The position numbers and the translations under genes were made by a program. Below the pieces are notes generated by a model that had not been told where the DNA came from, searched no databases, and was given only the letters and a program-made list of their open reading frames with translations. Positions 1 to 8,500 of a DNA stretch of 64,000 nt are shown one piece after another. Each line of letters begins with the position of its first letter. The first letter of the stretch is position 1. This stretch comes from AC-32 sp963719275 (GTDB lineage Bacteria; Actinomycetota; Thermoleophilia; Gaiellales; Gaiellaceae): assembly GCA_963719275.1 (NCBI GenBank), contig CAVRBT010000010.1:248001-312000 (forward strand), read 5' to 3'.

Positions 1-446
1 TCCAGCTCGGCGCCGCCGATCGGCTCGCCGCCCACGTCGAGCACGCGGCCGTGGACCCATGTCGGGGTGCCCGCAGCCTGCTCGGCGATCGACACCCCGT
101 AGGGCCGTCGCGGCGAACCGGGCACGTAGAACGGCCCGAGCACGGTCGACTCCGTCGCTCCTGGAGGGAGCGGATTCGCGAGCGCGTCCACGAGCATCGA
201 GAGCCCGAGGGTGTCCGACCAGAGGATGAACTCCTGCCGCCGGTCGTCCGTGATATGGCCGGTCTCGGTGAGGATCCGGATGCCCGCCTCCCACTCGCGC
301 TGGGTGAGGCCAACCTCGGCCGCGAATGCGTGAAGGTGGCGCGCGAGGCTCTGGGCGAGGGTGCGGAGCCGCTCGTCGCCGGAGCGCTCGAAGCTCGCGA
401 TCACCGCCGCGGTGATGTCGCCCGGAGCGGTGCGCTGGCCGTTCAG
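1..446 (-). CDS. intradiol ring-cleavage dioxygenase, 3' end beyond window
   Basis: This partial gene reads in from position 446 toward the window start with no stop, giving about 148 residues. The N-terminal stretch (ERLRTLAQSLARHLHAFAAE, then a TQREWEAG segment) followed by STVLGPFYVPGSP is typical of the intradiol dioxygenase N-terminal and early catalytic region. Family members (hydroxyquinol or catechol 1,2-dioxygenase) open aromatic rings between two hydroxyl-bearing carbons using Fe(III). The Tyr/His iron ligands mostly lie beyond the edge. The first usable start is CTG at 446-444, overlapping the stop of the DJ-1 gene as CTGA; GTG at 404-402 is the alternative and would cost 14 residues. 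Hydroxyquinol versus catechol specificity cannot be decided from this fragment. Confidence 0.8.
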   Translation of the reverse strand, partial: MNGQRTAPGDITAAVIASFERSGDERLRTLAQSLARHLHAFAAEVGLTQREWEAGIRILTETGHITDDRRQEFILWSDTLGLSMLVDALANPLPPGATESTVLGPFYVPGSPRRPYGVSIAEQAAGTPTWVHGRVLDVGGEPIGGAEL

Positions 447-1027
447 ACCGGCGGTTCCGGGTCGTACTGGATGTAGCGGCGCACCTCGCGGGCCCGCTCG
501 GCCGAGTGCAGGCGCGCGACCAGGTGCAGCGCCATGTCGATCCCGGCCGAGACGCCGGCGGCGGTGATCACCTCGCCGTTGTCGACGAAGCGGTCGTCCG
601 GGCGCACCTCGATGTCCTTACCGAGGGTCGGCAGCAGCTCGAGCGATTGCCAGTGTGTCGTCGCCGGCTTGCCGTCGAGCAGCCCCGCGGCCGCCAGCAC
701 GAGCGAGCCGGTGCAGACGCTCGCGACGACTGCGCCGCTCCGCGAGATGCCCTGGATCCAGTCGAGCACGGCGTCGTCGCGAAGCTCGGCGCGCGTGCCC
801 CTGCCGCCCGGATACACCAGCACCTCGAGCGGCGGCGCCGTCTCCCACGTCTCGTCCGGCAGGACGCGCAGGCCTTTCGCGCAGGTCACAACACGGTCCT
901 CGCGCGCGAGCGTGAACACCCGCACGCCGTCGTCAGGCCAGTGCGTGGCCCACGCCGCCAGCACCTCCCAGGGCCCCGCCCAGTCGAGCTCCTCGGCCCC
1001 GTCGAACAGCGCGACTCCGATGACCAT
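443..1027 (-). CDS. DJ-1/PfpI family protein (isonitrile hydratase-like)
   Basis: The 194-residue product is a single DJ-1/PfpI domain of the class I glutamine amidotransferase-like fold. The nucleophile elbow is VASVCTGS with Cys105, followed by LLDGKPATTHW with His125; this pair is the pattern of the isonitrile hydratase/AraC-N-terminal subgroup. There is no C-terminal helix-turn-helix, so this is the stand-alone enzyme form. It starts with ATG directly after the TAG stop of the upstream dehydrogenase (no spacer), and its own stop overlaps the dioxygenase start. Co-transcription with both neighbours is likely. The substrate is unknown; an aromatic or amino-acid catabolic context is only inferred. 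Confidence 0.85.
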   Translation of the reverse strand: MVIGVALFDGAEELDWAGPWEVLAAWATHWPDDGVRVFTLAREDRVVTCAKGLRVLPDETWETAPPLEVLVYPGGRGTRAELRDDAVLDWIQGISRSGAVVASVCTGSLVLAAAGLLDGKPATTHWQSLELLPTLGKDIEVRPDDRFVDNGEVITAAGVSAGIDMALHLVARLHSAERAREVRRYIQYDPEPPV

Positions 1028-2560
1028 CTAGCGCGTCTGCGGGAAGCCGAGGTCGACCTTCGACGTGGCCGGGTCAGGCCAGCGCGAGGTCACGACCTTG
1101 CCCTGGGTGTAGAACTGGATCCCCTCGGGCCCGTAGATGTGCAGATCGCCGAAGAGGGAGCTCTTCCAGCCGCCGAACGAGTAGTAGGCGACGGGCACCG
1201 GAATCGGCACGTTCACGCCGACCATCCCCGCGTTCACCTCGAACTGGAACTGGCGCGCCACCCCGCCGTCGCGCGTGAAGATCGCGACGCCGTTCCCGTA
1301 CGGGTTCTCGTTGACGAGCCGCACGGCCTCCTCGTAGGTGTCGACGCGGGTGATCCCGAGCACGGGACCGAAGATCTCGTCCTTGTAGACGTCCATCTCG
1401 GGCGTGACCTCGTCGAGCAGCGTCACGCCGAGGAAGAAGCCGTTTCCGTCCGGCGCCGTCTCGCGGCCGTCGGCGACCACCTTCGCACCCTCCTCGGCTC
1501 CCTTGTCGATGTAGGAGGCGACCTTGTCACGGTGCTCGCGCGTCACGAGCGGGCCCATCTCGGAGTCAGGGTCGAGGCCGTTGCCCACCTTCACCTTCGG
1601 CAGGCGGTCCTCGATCGCCTTGACGAGGTCGTCCGCCGCGTGGCCGACGCAGACGAGCATCGAGACCGCCATGCAGCGCTCGCCGGCCGAGCCGTAACCC
1701 GCGCTGACGGCGGCGTCGGCGGCCATGTCGATGTCGGCGTCCGGGAGGACGATCATGTGGTTCTTCGCGCCGCCAAGCGCCTGGACACGCTTGCCGTTCT
1801 TCGTGCCGGTCTCGTAGACGTAGCGCGCGATCGGAGTCGAGCCGACGAACGAGACGGCCGCGATCTCCGGGTGCTCGAGCACGGCGTCGACGGCGATCTT
1901 GTCGCCGTGCACGACGTTGAAGACCCCGTCCGGAAGGCCGGCCTCCTTGAGCAGCTCGGCCGTGTACATCGAGGCGGAGGGATCCTTCTCGGACGGCTTC
2001 AGCACGAACGTGTTCCCGCAGGCGATCGCGGGCGCCCACATCCACATGGGCACCATCGCGGGGAAGTTGAACGGCGTGATCCCACCGACGACGCCGAGCG
2101 GCTGGCGGATCGAGTAGACGTCGATCCCGGTCGAGGCCTGCTCCGAATAGCCGCCCTTCAGCAGCTCCGGGATGCCGCAGCAGAACTCGATCACCTCGAG
2201 CCCCCGCGCGACCTCGCCCTTGGCGTCGGAGAGCACCTTGCCGTGCTCGAGCGTCAGGAACCGCGCGAGGTCCTCGGAATGGTCGTGGACCAGCTCGCGG
2301 ATGCGGAAGAAGAGCTCGGTGCGCCGCGACAGCGAGAAGGCGCGCCAGCTCGCGAACGCGCGCTTCGCTGCCTGGACGGCGGCGTCGATCTCCTCGACGC
2401 TCGCGAAGTCGACCTCGCCGGTCTGCTCGCCGGTCGCCGGGTTGTAGACGGGGCCGCTGCGGCCCGACGTGCCCTCGACCCGCTGCCCATCGATCCAGTG
2501 CGCGATCCGGGTTACCTTGCCCGACCGCTCCTCGGTGAACTGATCCGCAACCTCGGTCAT
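1028..2560 (-). CDS. mmsA: CoA-acylating methylmalonate-semialdehyde dehydrogenase
   Basis: The 510-residue protein is a full-length aldehyde dehydrogenase of the MmsA subgroup. Visible hallmarks are the Rossmann part (GVVGGITPFNFP around 157-167, LKPSEKDPS around 187-195), the subgroup-typical QALGGAKNHMIVLPDAD (260-275) and the catalytic Cys296 in GSAGERCMAV. Family members convert methylmalonate or malonate semialdehyde plus CoA and NAD+ to propionyl- or acetyl-CoA. The gene is divergent from a class III aminotransferase that could supply malonate semialdehyde from beta-alanine, which makes a beta-alanine or valine-type catabolic unit plausible. About 86 bp separate the two starts. Confidence 0.93.
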   Translation of the reverse strand: MTEVADQFTEERSGKVTRIAHWIDGQRVEGTSGRSGPVYNPATGEQTGEVDFASVEEIDAAVQAAKRAFASWRAFSLSRRTELFFRIRELVHDHSEDLARFLTLEHGKVLSDAKGEVARGLEVIEFCCGIPELLKGGYSEQASTGIDVYSIRQPLGVVGGITPFNFPAMVPMWMWAPAIACGNTFVLKPSEKDPSASMYTAELLKEAGLPDGVFNVVHGDKIAVDAVLEHPEIAAVSFVGSTPIARYVYETGTKNGKRVQALGGAKNHMIVLPDADIDMAADAAVSAGYGSAGERCMAVSMLVCVGHAADDLVKAIEDRLPKVKVGNGLDPDSEMGPLVTREHRDKVASYIDKGAEEGAKVVADGRETAPDGNGFFLGVTLLDEVTPEMDVYKDEIFGPVLGITRVDTYEEAVRLVNENPYGNGVAIFTRDGGVARQFQFEVNAGMVGVNVPIPVPVAYYSFGGWKSSLFGDLHIYGPEGIQFYTQGKVVTSRWPDPATSKVDLGFPQTR

Positions 2561-2634
2561 GCCGGCCCTCCTTGGTCGGGGGCCAGACTAGCGCGCAAGG
2601 AGCGGGGGCGCAGTGCCCCCGCTCCTCCTGCCGG

Positions 2635-2646
2635 TAGGCTCCCGCC
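2635..2646 (+). promoter_or_regulatory. -10 box placing the aminotransferase in the leaderless class
   Basis: TAGGCT at 2635-2640 is followed by six bases (cccgcc) and then the ATG at 2647. There is no Shine-Dalgarno sequence between them. The same box-to-start geometry recurs before several other genes in this window, so transcription probably starts on or next to the ATG. Confidence 0.55.
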
Positions 2647-3981
2647 ATGGCCGTCGAAGCAGGGCTGGACGCCAAGCGGATCCAGGAGCTCGACAAGCAG
2701 TACGTCCTTCACTCGTGGTCGGTGCAGAACCAGATCCAACCGCTCCCGATCGCGGGCGGCGAGGGCCGCTACTTCTGGGATCACGACGGGAACCGCTACC
2801 TCGACTTCGCTTCGCAGCTCGTCAACGTCTCGATCGGCTACCAGCACCCCAAGGTCGTCGCGGCGATCAAGGAGCAGGCCGACAGGCTGACGACGATCGG
2901 GCCGCCGATGGCGCACGAGGTGCGCTCGGAGCTGGCACGGCTGCTCGCCGAGGTGACCCCGGGCGACCTGACGATGTCGTTCTTCACCAACGGCGGCGCC
3001 GAGGCGAACGAGAACGCGATCAAGCTCGCGCGCTGGTACACGGGCCGCCACAAGATCGTCGCGCGCTACCGCTCGTACCACGGCGCGACAGGCGGCGCGA
3101 TCACGCTCACCGGCGACCCGCGGCGCTGGCACGCGGAGCCCGGGATCCCGGGCGTGGTGCGGATGCTCGACCCGTACACCTACCGCTGCCCGGCCGGGCA
3201 CCCCGACCCGTGCCCGGTCTGCTCGGGCGCGCCGCACCTCGAGGAGATCCTCCAGTACGAGGGCCCGAACACCGTCGCCGCCGTGATCATGGAGACGATC
3301 GTCGGGACGAACGGGATCATCGTCCCGCCCGACGGCTACCTGCAGTCGATCCGCGAGGTCTGCGACCGGCACGGGATCCTGCTGATCTGCGACGAGGTGA
3401 TGGCCGGCTTCGGCCGCACCGGCAAGTGGTTCGGCGTCGACCACTGGGACGTCGTGCCGGACATCATGACCATGGCCAAGGGGATCAACTCGGGCTACGT
3501 TCCGCTCGGCGCGATGATCATCAACCAGAAGCTCGCCGACTGGGTGCAGGACAAGTACTTCGCCGGCGGGCTGACGTACTCGGGACACATCCTCGCCTGC
3601 GCCTCCGGGGTCGCCTCGATCGAGGCCTTCCAGGAGGAGGGCATCGTCGAGAACTCGGCCGCGATGGGCGAGGTGCTGGGCGAAGGACTCCGCGGCCTGA
3701 TGGAGCGCCACCCGTCGATCGGCGAGGTGCGCGGCAAGGGCCTCTTCTGGGGCATCGAGCTCGTGAAGGACCGCGAGACCCGCGAGCCGCTCGTGCCGTT
3801 CAACGCGGCGGGCGAGGCCGCCGCGCCGGTCGCCAAGCTCGCGAAGGCGGCGATGGAACGCGGCGTCTACCTGATGACGCACTGGAACGTGATCATCTGC
3901 GCGCCGCCGCTGACGATCACCCGCGAGGAGCTCGACGAGGGCCTGGGCGTCCTCGACGAGGTCCTCTCCCTCGTCGACTAG
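2647..3981 (+). CDS. class III pyridoxal-phosphate aminotransferase
   Basis: The 444-residue protein is a complete fold-type I omega-aminotransferase. The PLP-binding region shows FFTNGGAEANENAIKLAR (residues 112-129), Asp249 in LLICDEVMAGFGRTGK and the Schiff-base Lys278 in TMAKGINSGYVPLGAM. A cysteine-bearing insert (C181, C189, C192 in CPAGHPDPCPVC) is present and occurs in a subgroup related to taurine-pyruvate and beta-alanine-pyruvate transaminases. Divergence from mmsA suggests that it makes malonate semialdehyde (or a similar semialdehyde) from beta-alanine or a related amine. The substrate is inference; the fold and cofactor are firm. Confidence 0.9.
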   Translation: MAVEAGLDAKRIQELDKQYVLHSWSVQNQIQPLPIAGGEGRYFWDHDGNRYLDFASQLVNVSIGYQHPKVVAAIKEQADRLTTIGPPMAHEVRSELARLLAEVTPGDLTMSFFTNGGAEANENAIKLARWYTGRHKIVARYRSYHGATGGAITLTGDPRRWHAEPGIPGVVRMLDPYTYRCPAGHPDPCPVCSGAPHLEEILQYEGPNTVAAVIMETIVGTNGIIVPPDGYLQSIREVCDRHGILLICDEVMAGFGRTGKWFGVDHWDVVPDIMTMAKGINSGYVPLGAMIINQKLADWVQDKYFAGGLTYSGHILACASGVASIEAFQEEGIVENSAAMGEVLGEGLRGLMERHPSIGEVRGKGLFWGIELVKDRETREPLVPFNAAGEAAAPVAKLAKAAMERGVYLMTHWNVIICAPPLTITREELDEGLGVLDEVLSLVD

Positions 3982-4031
3982 CCCTCCTGACCTGGGCTAC
4001 CCTGTCCCTGGCCGCCGCCGAGGGAGAACCC

Positions 4032-4283
4032 ATTCGCAGCATCCAAATCGAGGCGCCCACGTCAGGCGCCGCAGAGCTGCTCGTCCACGATCTCGTGCCG
4101 TTCGCGCGGACTGACATCGTCCCGCTGGAAGGCGAGCGCTGGGAGGTCCGGGTCGAGGAGAGCACCGAGGACGAGCTCGACGCGGTGTTGCTCGCGGTCG
4201 CGCGCTGGGCCGCGGCCTGCGAGGTCGAACGGCGGCGGGTACTCGTCGATGGCGTCCCCGTCGAGCTTCCGGACCCTTCCTAG
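4032..4283 (+). CDS. small conserved-looking hypothetical protein, probable ATT start
   Basis: An 83-residue acidic protein ends at the TAG of 4281-4283. Its reading frame has normal protein character (SIQIEAPTSGAAELLVHDLV to RRRVLVDGVPVELPDPS), but no ATG, GTG or TTG lies between 3960 and 4095 in frame. ATT at 4032 is preceded at five bases by GAGGGAG (4020-4026), a good ribosome binding site. GTG at 4095 is the only conventional alternative and would delete the first 21 residues. The family is not recognised. The gene overlaps the tail of the next minus-strand gene by 4 bp (convergent). Confidence 0.55.
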   Translation: MRSIQIEAPTSGAAELLVHDLVPFARTDIVPLEGERWEVRVEESTEDELDAVLLAVARWAAACEVERRRVLVDGVPVELPDPS

Positions 4284-4567
4284 GTCTCTAGGCGCAGCGG
4301 CAGGGCCGTGGCCACGATGCGCCGGCCGCCGGCCTCGTAGACGACGTCCACGCTGTCGTTCTGCCGGTAGGTGCCCGCAACCCCGAGGAAGATCGAGAGC
4401 CAGCGCCAGAAGCCGAGCCGGCCCTCGCGCGCAAGGGGCCGGTCGAAGACGAGCTCGTCGCCCTCGCGCCGGTAGTCACGGTCCGGCTGCTGAAGGACGC
4501 CGTTCACGAAGACTTCGAACGCGTCACCCACGCCGGCCGGGAGTTCTACGCGCGTCCGCTCGGGCAC
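4280..4567 (-). CDS. small beta-rich hypothetical protein
   Basis: This is a 95-residue protein starting at GTG 4567-4565. It contains VFVNGVLQQPDRDYRREGDE, which resembles the structural motif used in short beta-sandwich or tail-fibre-like modules, followed by a hydrophobic FWRWLSIFLGVAG stretch and a basic end. A longer frame reaching 4717 exists but would run over coxB and has shadow-like composition, so the GTG start is preferred. The gene is divergent from coxB with about 10 bp between starts. The function is unknown; the VNGVLQQP motif is seen, and its meaning is not established here. Confidence 0.55.
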   Translation of the reverse strand: MPERTRVELPAGVGDAFEVFVNGVLQQPDRDYRREGDELVFDRPLAREGRLGFWRWLSIFLGVAGTYRQNDSVDVVYEAGGRRIVATALPLRLET

Positions 4568-4577
4568 CCCTCTTAGA

Positions 4578-5577
4578 ATGCCACCGCCCGTGCGTCGGTC
4601 GGTCTTCGTCCTCAGCGTCGCCTTCGCGCTCGTCCTCGCCGGGACGGGCCACGCAGGGAACGGGGGCATCGCTCCGCCGTCGCCGGCTACGCCTGACGCA
4701 GCGAACATCCGCGACATCTACTGGCTGATCCTCGCCGTGTCGGCCGGGATCTTCGTGCTCGTCGCAGGGTTGCTGCTGCTCTTCATCGTCCGCTACCGCA
4801 GCCGCGGCCGGCCGCGGGAGGTCGAGGGGCCGCAGGTTCGCGGCCACACGAACCTCGAGCTCGCCTGGACGGCAGGCCCGGTCGTGATCCTCGCGATCAT
4901 CGCCGGCTTCGTCTTCTGGAAGGTGAGCGACATCAATGCAACCTCGGGCGTTCCCAACGAGCAGTCGCAGGCCAGGGAGCAGATCACGGTCGACGCGCAC
5001 CAGTTCTACTGGGGGTTCGTCTACCCCAACGGGGCGATCTCGGTCGACCACCTGCGCCTGCCCTACAACCGCACGGTGCGACTGAAGATCGTCAGCCACG
5101 ACGTGGCCCACAGCTGGTGGGTGCCGACGCTCGGTGGCAAGCTCGACGCGATCCCGGGCAAGACGAACTACACGAGCTTCCGCGCCGACGAAGCTCGGCA
5201 CCTTCCACGGCCAGTGCGCGGAGCTCTGCGGGCTCCAGCACGCCGCGATGCTGGCTGAGGTGGAGGTGCTGCCGGCCGACCGCTACGAAGCCTGGGTGCG
5301 CGGCCAGGCGAGCGACCGTGCGGCGCTCGGAAAGGAGACGTTCGTCGGCGTCTGCTCGAAGTGCCACGGCCTCGCCGGACAAGGCGGGATCGGGCCGAAC
5401 ATCGCCGGCAGCGTGCTGCTGAAGGACAGGCGGGGCCTCGCGAACGTGATCCGCAACGGCGGGATCAAGATGCCGGCCGTCGGCAACGACTGGTCCCAGG
5501 AGCAGCTGGCGGCGACGATCGCGTACCTGCAGCAACGCTTCGTCCAGGGAGGAGGCAGCAGTGGCGGCCAGGGCTGA
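4578..5577 (+). CDS. coxB: cytochrome c oxidase subunit II with fused cytochrome c domain (frameshifted)
   Basis: This is the caa3-type subunit II. A signal peptide and two membrane helices are followed by the cupredoxin CuA domain (SHDVAHSWWVPTLGGKLDAI, then HGQCAELCGLQHAAM with the CuA cysteines) and a C-terminal cytochrome c domain with heme motif CSKCH (near 5359) and a later axial Met (KMPAVG). The frame breaks at 5187-5190, where one extra base separates RAD from KLGTFHGQ; both halves are otherwise intact, so a sequencing insertion is likely. ATG 4578 overlaps a TTAGAAT box (4573-4579), so GTG 4590, which begins exactly at the signal peptide, may be the true start. The 3' end overlaps coxA. 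Confidence 0.85.
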
Positions 5578-7201
5578 GCGTCCGCCTCTTTCCGTCGTCG
5601 TCTCGCGCGGCCGCGTCTCGAGCTGGCTGACGACGGTCGACCACAAGCGGATCGGGATCCTCTACATCGTCACGACGCTCGCCTTCCTCCTCGCGGGAGG
5701 GGTCCTGGCGCTGCTGATGCGCGCGCAGCTCGCGACGCCGAACGAGGACTTCATCACCAAGAACAGCTACAACGAGCTCTTCACCATGCACGGGACGACG
5801 ATGATCTTCCTCGTCGTCGTGCCGTTCTGGGCCGGCCTCGCGAACTACCTCGTGCCGCTGATGATCGGCGCGCACGACATGGCCTTCCCGCGGGTGAACG
5901 CCCTCTCCTACTGGCTCTTCCTGCTCGGCGGACTCATCCTCTACTCCAGCTGGTTCGCGGCCGGCGGCGCGTCCTCCGCGGGCTGGACCGGCTACACGCC
6001 CCTCAGCGAGTCGCTCTACTCACCGGGGCACGGGATCGACCTCTGGATCCTCTCGCTCCACGTGCTGACGCTCTCGTCGCTTGCCGGCGCGATCAACCTC
6101 CTGGTCACCATCCACCGGATGCGGGCTCCCGGGATGTCGTGGATGCGCATCCCGCTGTTCGTCTGGTCGATAGAGGTCTACGCGGCCCTGCTGGTAGTAG
6201 TGCTTCCCGCGCTCGCGGCCGGGCTCACGATGCTGCTCCTCGACCGCCAGGCCGGGACCCACTTCTTCATCCCGGACGAGGGCGGCAGCGCGGTGCTCTA
6301 CCAGCACGTCTTCTGGTTCTTCGGCCACCCCGAGGTCTACGTCATGATCCTGCCCGCGATGGGGGTGATCTCCGAGGTGCTCCCGGTCTTCTCGCGCAAG
6401 CCGATCTTCGGCTACACGGCGATCGCGCTCTCGTCGGTTGCGATCGGCTTCTACTCGATGCTGGTCTGGGCCCACCACATGTTCACAGTCGGCCTACCGG
6501 GCTATTTGCAGGGCTTCTTCATGATCTCGTCGCTGATCATTGCCGTCCCTACGGGCATCAAGATCTTCAACTGGCTGGCGACGACCTGGCGCGGGAACCT
6601 CCACTTCGACACCCCGATGCTGTACGCGCTCGGCTTCATCGGCGTCTTCACGATCGGCGGGCTGTCGGGGATCTTCGTCGCCGCGTACCCGTTTGACTGG
6701 CAGGCGCAGGACACGTATTTCGTGGTCGCCCACCTGCACTACGTGCTCTTCGGCGGCTCAATCTTCGCGGTCTTCGCCGCGCTCGCCTACTGGTGGCCGA
6801 AGATGTTCGGGAAGATGCTCGACGAGCGTCTCGGGAAGATCAGCTTCTGGCTCGTGCTCGTCGGGATGAACCTGACCTTCTTCCCGATGCACATGCTCGG
6901 GCTGCTCGGGATGCCGAGGCGGATCTACACGTACTCCGAGGGTGGGATCTGGGAGTGGTACAACCTGACCTCGACGATCGGGTCGGGCGTGATGGCGCTC
7001 GGAGTCCTCGTGTTTGCGATCAACATCATCAAGACCCAGCGCTCCGGCGAGCGGGCCGTCAACGACCCCTGGCTCGGGTACACGCTGGAGTGGTACACCA
7101 CCTCGCCGCCGCCGCCGCACAACTTCGACCAGGTGCCGTACATCTCGAGCGCGCGGCCGCTGCGCGACCTGCGTAGGCGGATCACTGAGGCCAGTGCATA
7201 G
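5561..7201 (+). CDS. coxA: cytochrome c oxidase subunit I
   Basis: The 546-residue protein is a heme-copper oxidase subunit I with the full set of helices. Visible ligands include the low-spin heme His in FTMHGTTMIF, the CuB/active-site cluster HVFWFFGHPEVYVMILP with its proton-path Glu, AHHMF, and the paired histidines in VVAHLHYVLFGG. The DHKRIGILY N-terminus is typical of aa3/caa3 enzymes. It reduces O2 to water and pumps protons using electrons from the fused cytochrome c of CoxB. The GTG start lies inside the coxB 3' end (17-bp overlap). No subunit III gene follows in this cluster. Confidence 0.95.
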   Translation: MAARAERPPLSVVVSRGRVSSWLTTVDHKRIGILYIVTTLAFLLAGGVLALLMRAQLATPNEDFITKNSYNELFTMHGTTMIFLVVVPFWAGLANYLVPLMIGAHDMAFPRVNALSYWLFLLGGLILYSSWFAAGGASSAGWTGYTPLSESLYSPGHGIDLWILSLHVLTLSSLAGAINLLVTIHRMRAPGMSWMRIPLFVWSIEVYAALLVVVLPALAAGLTMLLLDRQAGTHFFIPDEGGSAVLYQHVFWFFGHPEVYVMILPAMGVISEVLPVFSRKPIFGYTAIALSSVAIGFYSMLVWAHHMFTVGLPGYLQGFFMISSLIIAVPTGIKIFNWLATTWRGNLHFDTPMLYALGFIGVFTIGGLSGIFVAAYPFDWQAQDTYFVVAHLHYVLFGGSIFAVFAALAYWWPKMFGKMLDERLGKISFWLVLVGMNLTFFPMHMLGLLGMPRRIYTYSEGGIWEWYNLTSTIGSGVMALGVLVFAINIIKTQRSGERAVNDPWLGYTLEWYTTSPPPPHNFDQVPYISSARPLRDLRRRITEASA

Positions 7202-8387
7202 GGCAGACGCCGTTGCAGGAGCCTGGCTGCGGCTGACCGCGTTCGCCGCGGCCGCCGCGTGCACCGCGGCCGTGGTGACGGGCGCGTTGCACCTGGGAGC
7301 CGCACATCGCGGGCTTTCGGCGCTCGCGCTGCCGCCGCTTGCGGCCCTGCTCGCGGCGGCCTGGGTCGCGCACCGGCGGCTGCTCATGCCGTCGCTCGCC
7401 GCCCTCGGCGCGTTCCTCGCCGCCGCGCTCGTGACGCCGAGGCCGGCGCATCTCGCGCTCGCCGGGCTCTCCCTGGCCGCAGCGCTCTGGGCGGCCGTCG
7501 AGACGTTCCGCGGCGAGCCGGTCGCCGCCGCGTCCTGGCGCGACTACGTGATCCTGACGAAGCCGCGGATCATGACGCTGCTCCTGCTGACGGGGGTAGC
7601 CGGGATGTTCGTCGGCGCCCGCGGCGTCCCGGCGCTCGGCGACCTCGCCGTGATGACGGCCGGCCTCGCGCTCGCGTGCGGCGGGGCCAGCGCCCTCAAC
7701 CACGTGCTCGACCGCGACCTCGACCGGCTGATGCGCCGCACCGGCCACCGGCCCGTGGCCGAAGAGCGCGTCACGCCAGCGCGCGCGCTGGAGTTCGGGC
7801 TTGCGCTGATGGCGTTCTCCTTCGTCCTGCTGGCGTCGCTGGTGAACGTGCTGACGGCGCTGCTCGCGCTGGTCGGCGGCCTCTTCTACGTGCTCGTCTA
7901 CACGCGCTGGCTGAAGCGCACGACGCCGCAGAACATCGTCATCGGCGGCGCGGCCGGCGCGGTGCCCCCGCTCGTCGGCTGGGCGGCCGCGACCGGGAAC
8001 CTGACCCTGCCGGCGCTGTTCCTGTTCCTGATCGTCTTCTTCTGGACGCCGCCGCACTTCTGGGCGCTCGCGCTCGTGATCAAGCGCGACTACGCCGCGG
8101 CGCGGGTGCCGATGCTGCCGGTCGTGCGCGGCGACGACGAGACCGCCAGGCAGATCGTGTGGTACTCGCTCGTGCTCGTGGCGGTCACGCTCCTGCCGTT
8201 CGCGTGGCACACGGCGGGCGTGCTCTATCTCGCTGCGGCACTGCTGCTCGGGGCGCTCTTCCTGCGCTTTGCGTGGCGGCTGCGGCGCGAGACGACGACC
8301 GCCCGCGCCGGCGCGCTCTTCCGCTACTCGCTGCTCTACCTCGCCCTGCTCTTCGTGGCCCTCGCAATCGACCCGCTGATCGGATGA
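7194..8387 (+). CDS. ctaB: protoheme IX farnesyltransferase with an N-terminal membrane extension
   Basis: A 397-residue protein starts at GTG 7194, overlapping the coxA stop. The UbiA-family domain occupies about residue 115 to the end, with the prenyl-diphosphate/Mg motif NHVLDRDLDRLMRRTGHRP and the second polar loop YTRWLKRTTPQNIVIGG. It makes heme O for the oxidase encoded just upstream. The first 100 or so residues add about four hydrophobic segments that the usual ~300-residue enzyme lacks; no heme A synthase histidines are evident there, so this part is not simply CtaA. Position after coxBA supports the assignment. Confidence 0.9.
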   Translation: MHRADAVAGAWLRLTAFAAAAACTAAVVTGALHLGAAHRGLSALALPPLAALLAAAWVAHRRLLMPSLAALGAFLAAALVTPRPAHLALAGLSLAAALWAAVETFRGEPVAAASWRDYVILTKPRIMTLLLLTGVAGMFVGARGVPALGDLAVMTAGLALACGGASALNHVLDRDLDRLMRRTGHRPVAEERVTPARALEFGLALMAFSFVLLASLVNVLTALLALVGGLFYVLVYTRWLKRTTPQNIVIGGAAGAVPPLVGWAAATGNLTLPALFLFLIVFFWTPPHFWALALVIKRDYAAARVPMLPVVRGDDETARQIVWYSLVLVAVTLLPFAWHTAGVLYLAAALLLGALFLRFAWRLRRETTTARAGALFRYSLLYLALLFVALAIDPLIG

Positions 8388-8500
8388 ACGAGCACGACGC
8401 GGACGGGAACACGACGCTGGGGCTCGCCCTCTTCGGGCTGTTCCTAGTCCTGTTCGCTCTCACGTTCGTCGTCGGCCTCGTGTATCTGGCCGTCTTCTGA
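8384..8500 (+). CDS. 38-residue single-helix membrane peptide in the cox operon
   Basis: ATG 8384 overlaps the ctaB stop as ATGA, and the frame ends at TGA 8498-8500. The peptide has a short polar N-terminus (MNEHDADGNTTLG) followed by one hydrophobic helix rich in Leu, Phe and Val. Size, topology and position resemble the small accessory subunits of heme-copper oxidases (CcoQ or subunit IV-like), but no sequence motif proves this. Translational coupling to ctaB argues that it is a real gene. Confidence 0.6.
   Translation: MNEHDADGNTTLGLALFGLFLVLFALTFVVGLVYLAVF

Noticed and set aside
4568..4717. N-terminal extension of the 4280-4567 gene to 4717
   Set aside because: It would overlap the signal peptide and first helix of coxB on the opposite strand and has no protein character.
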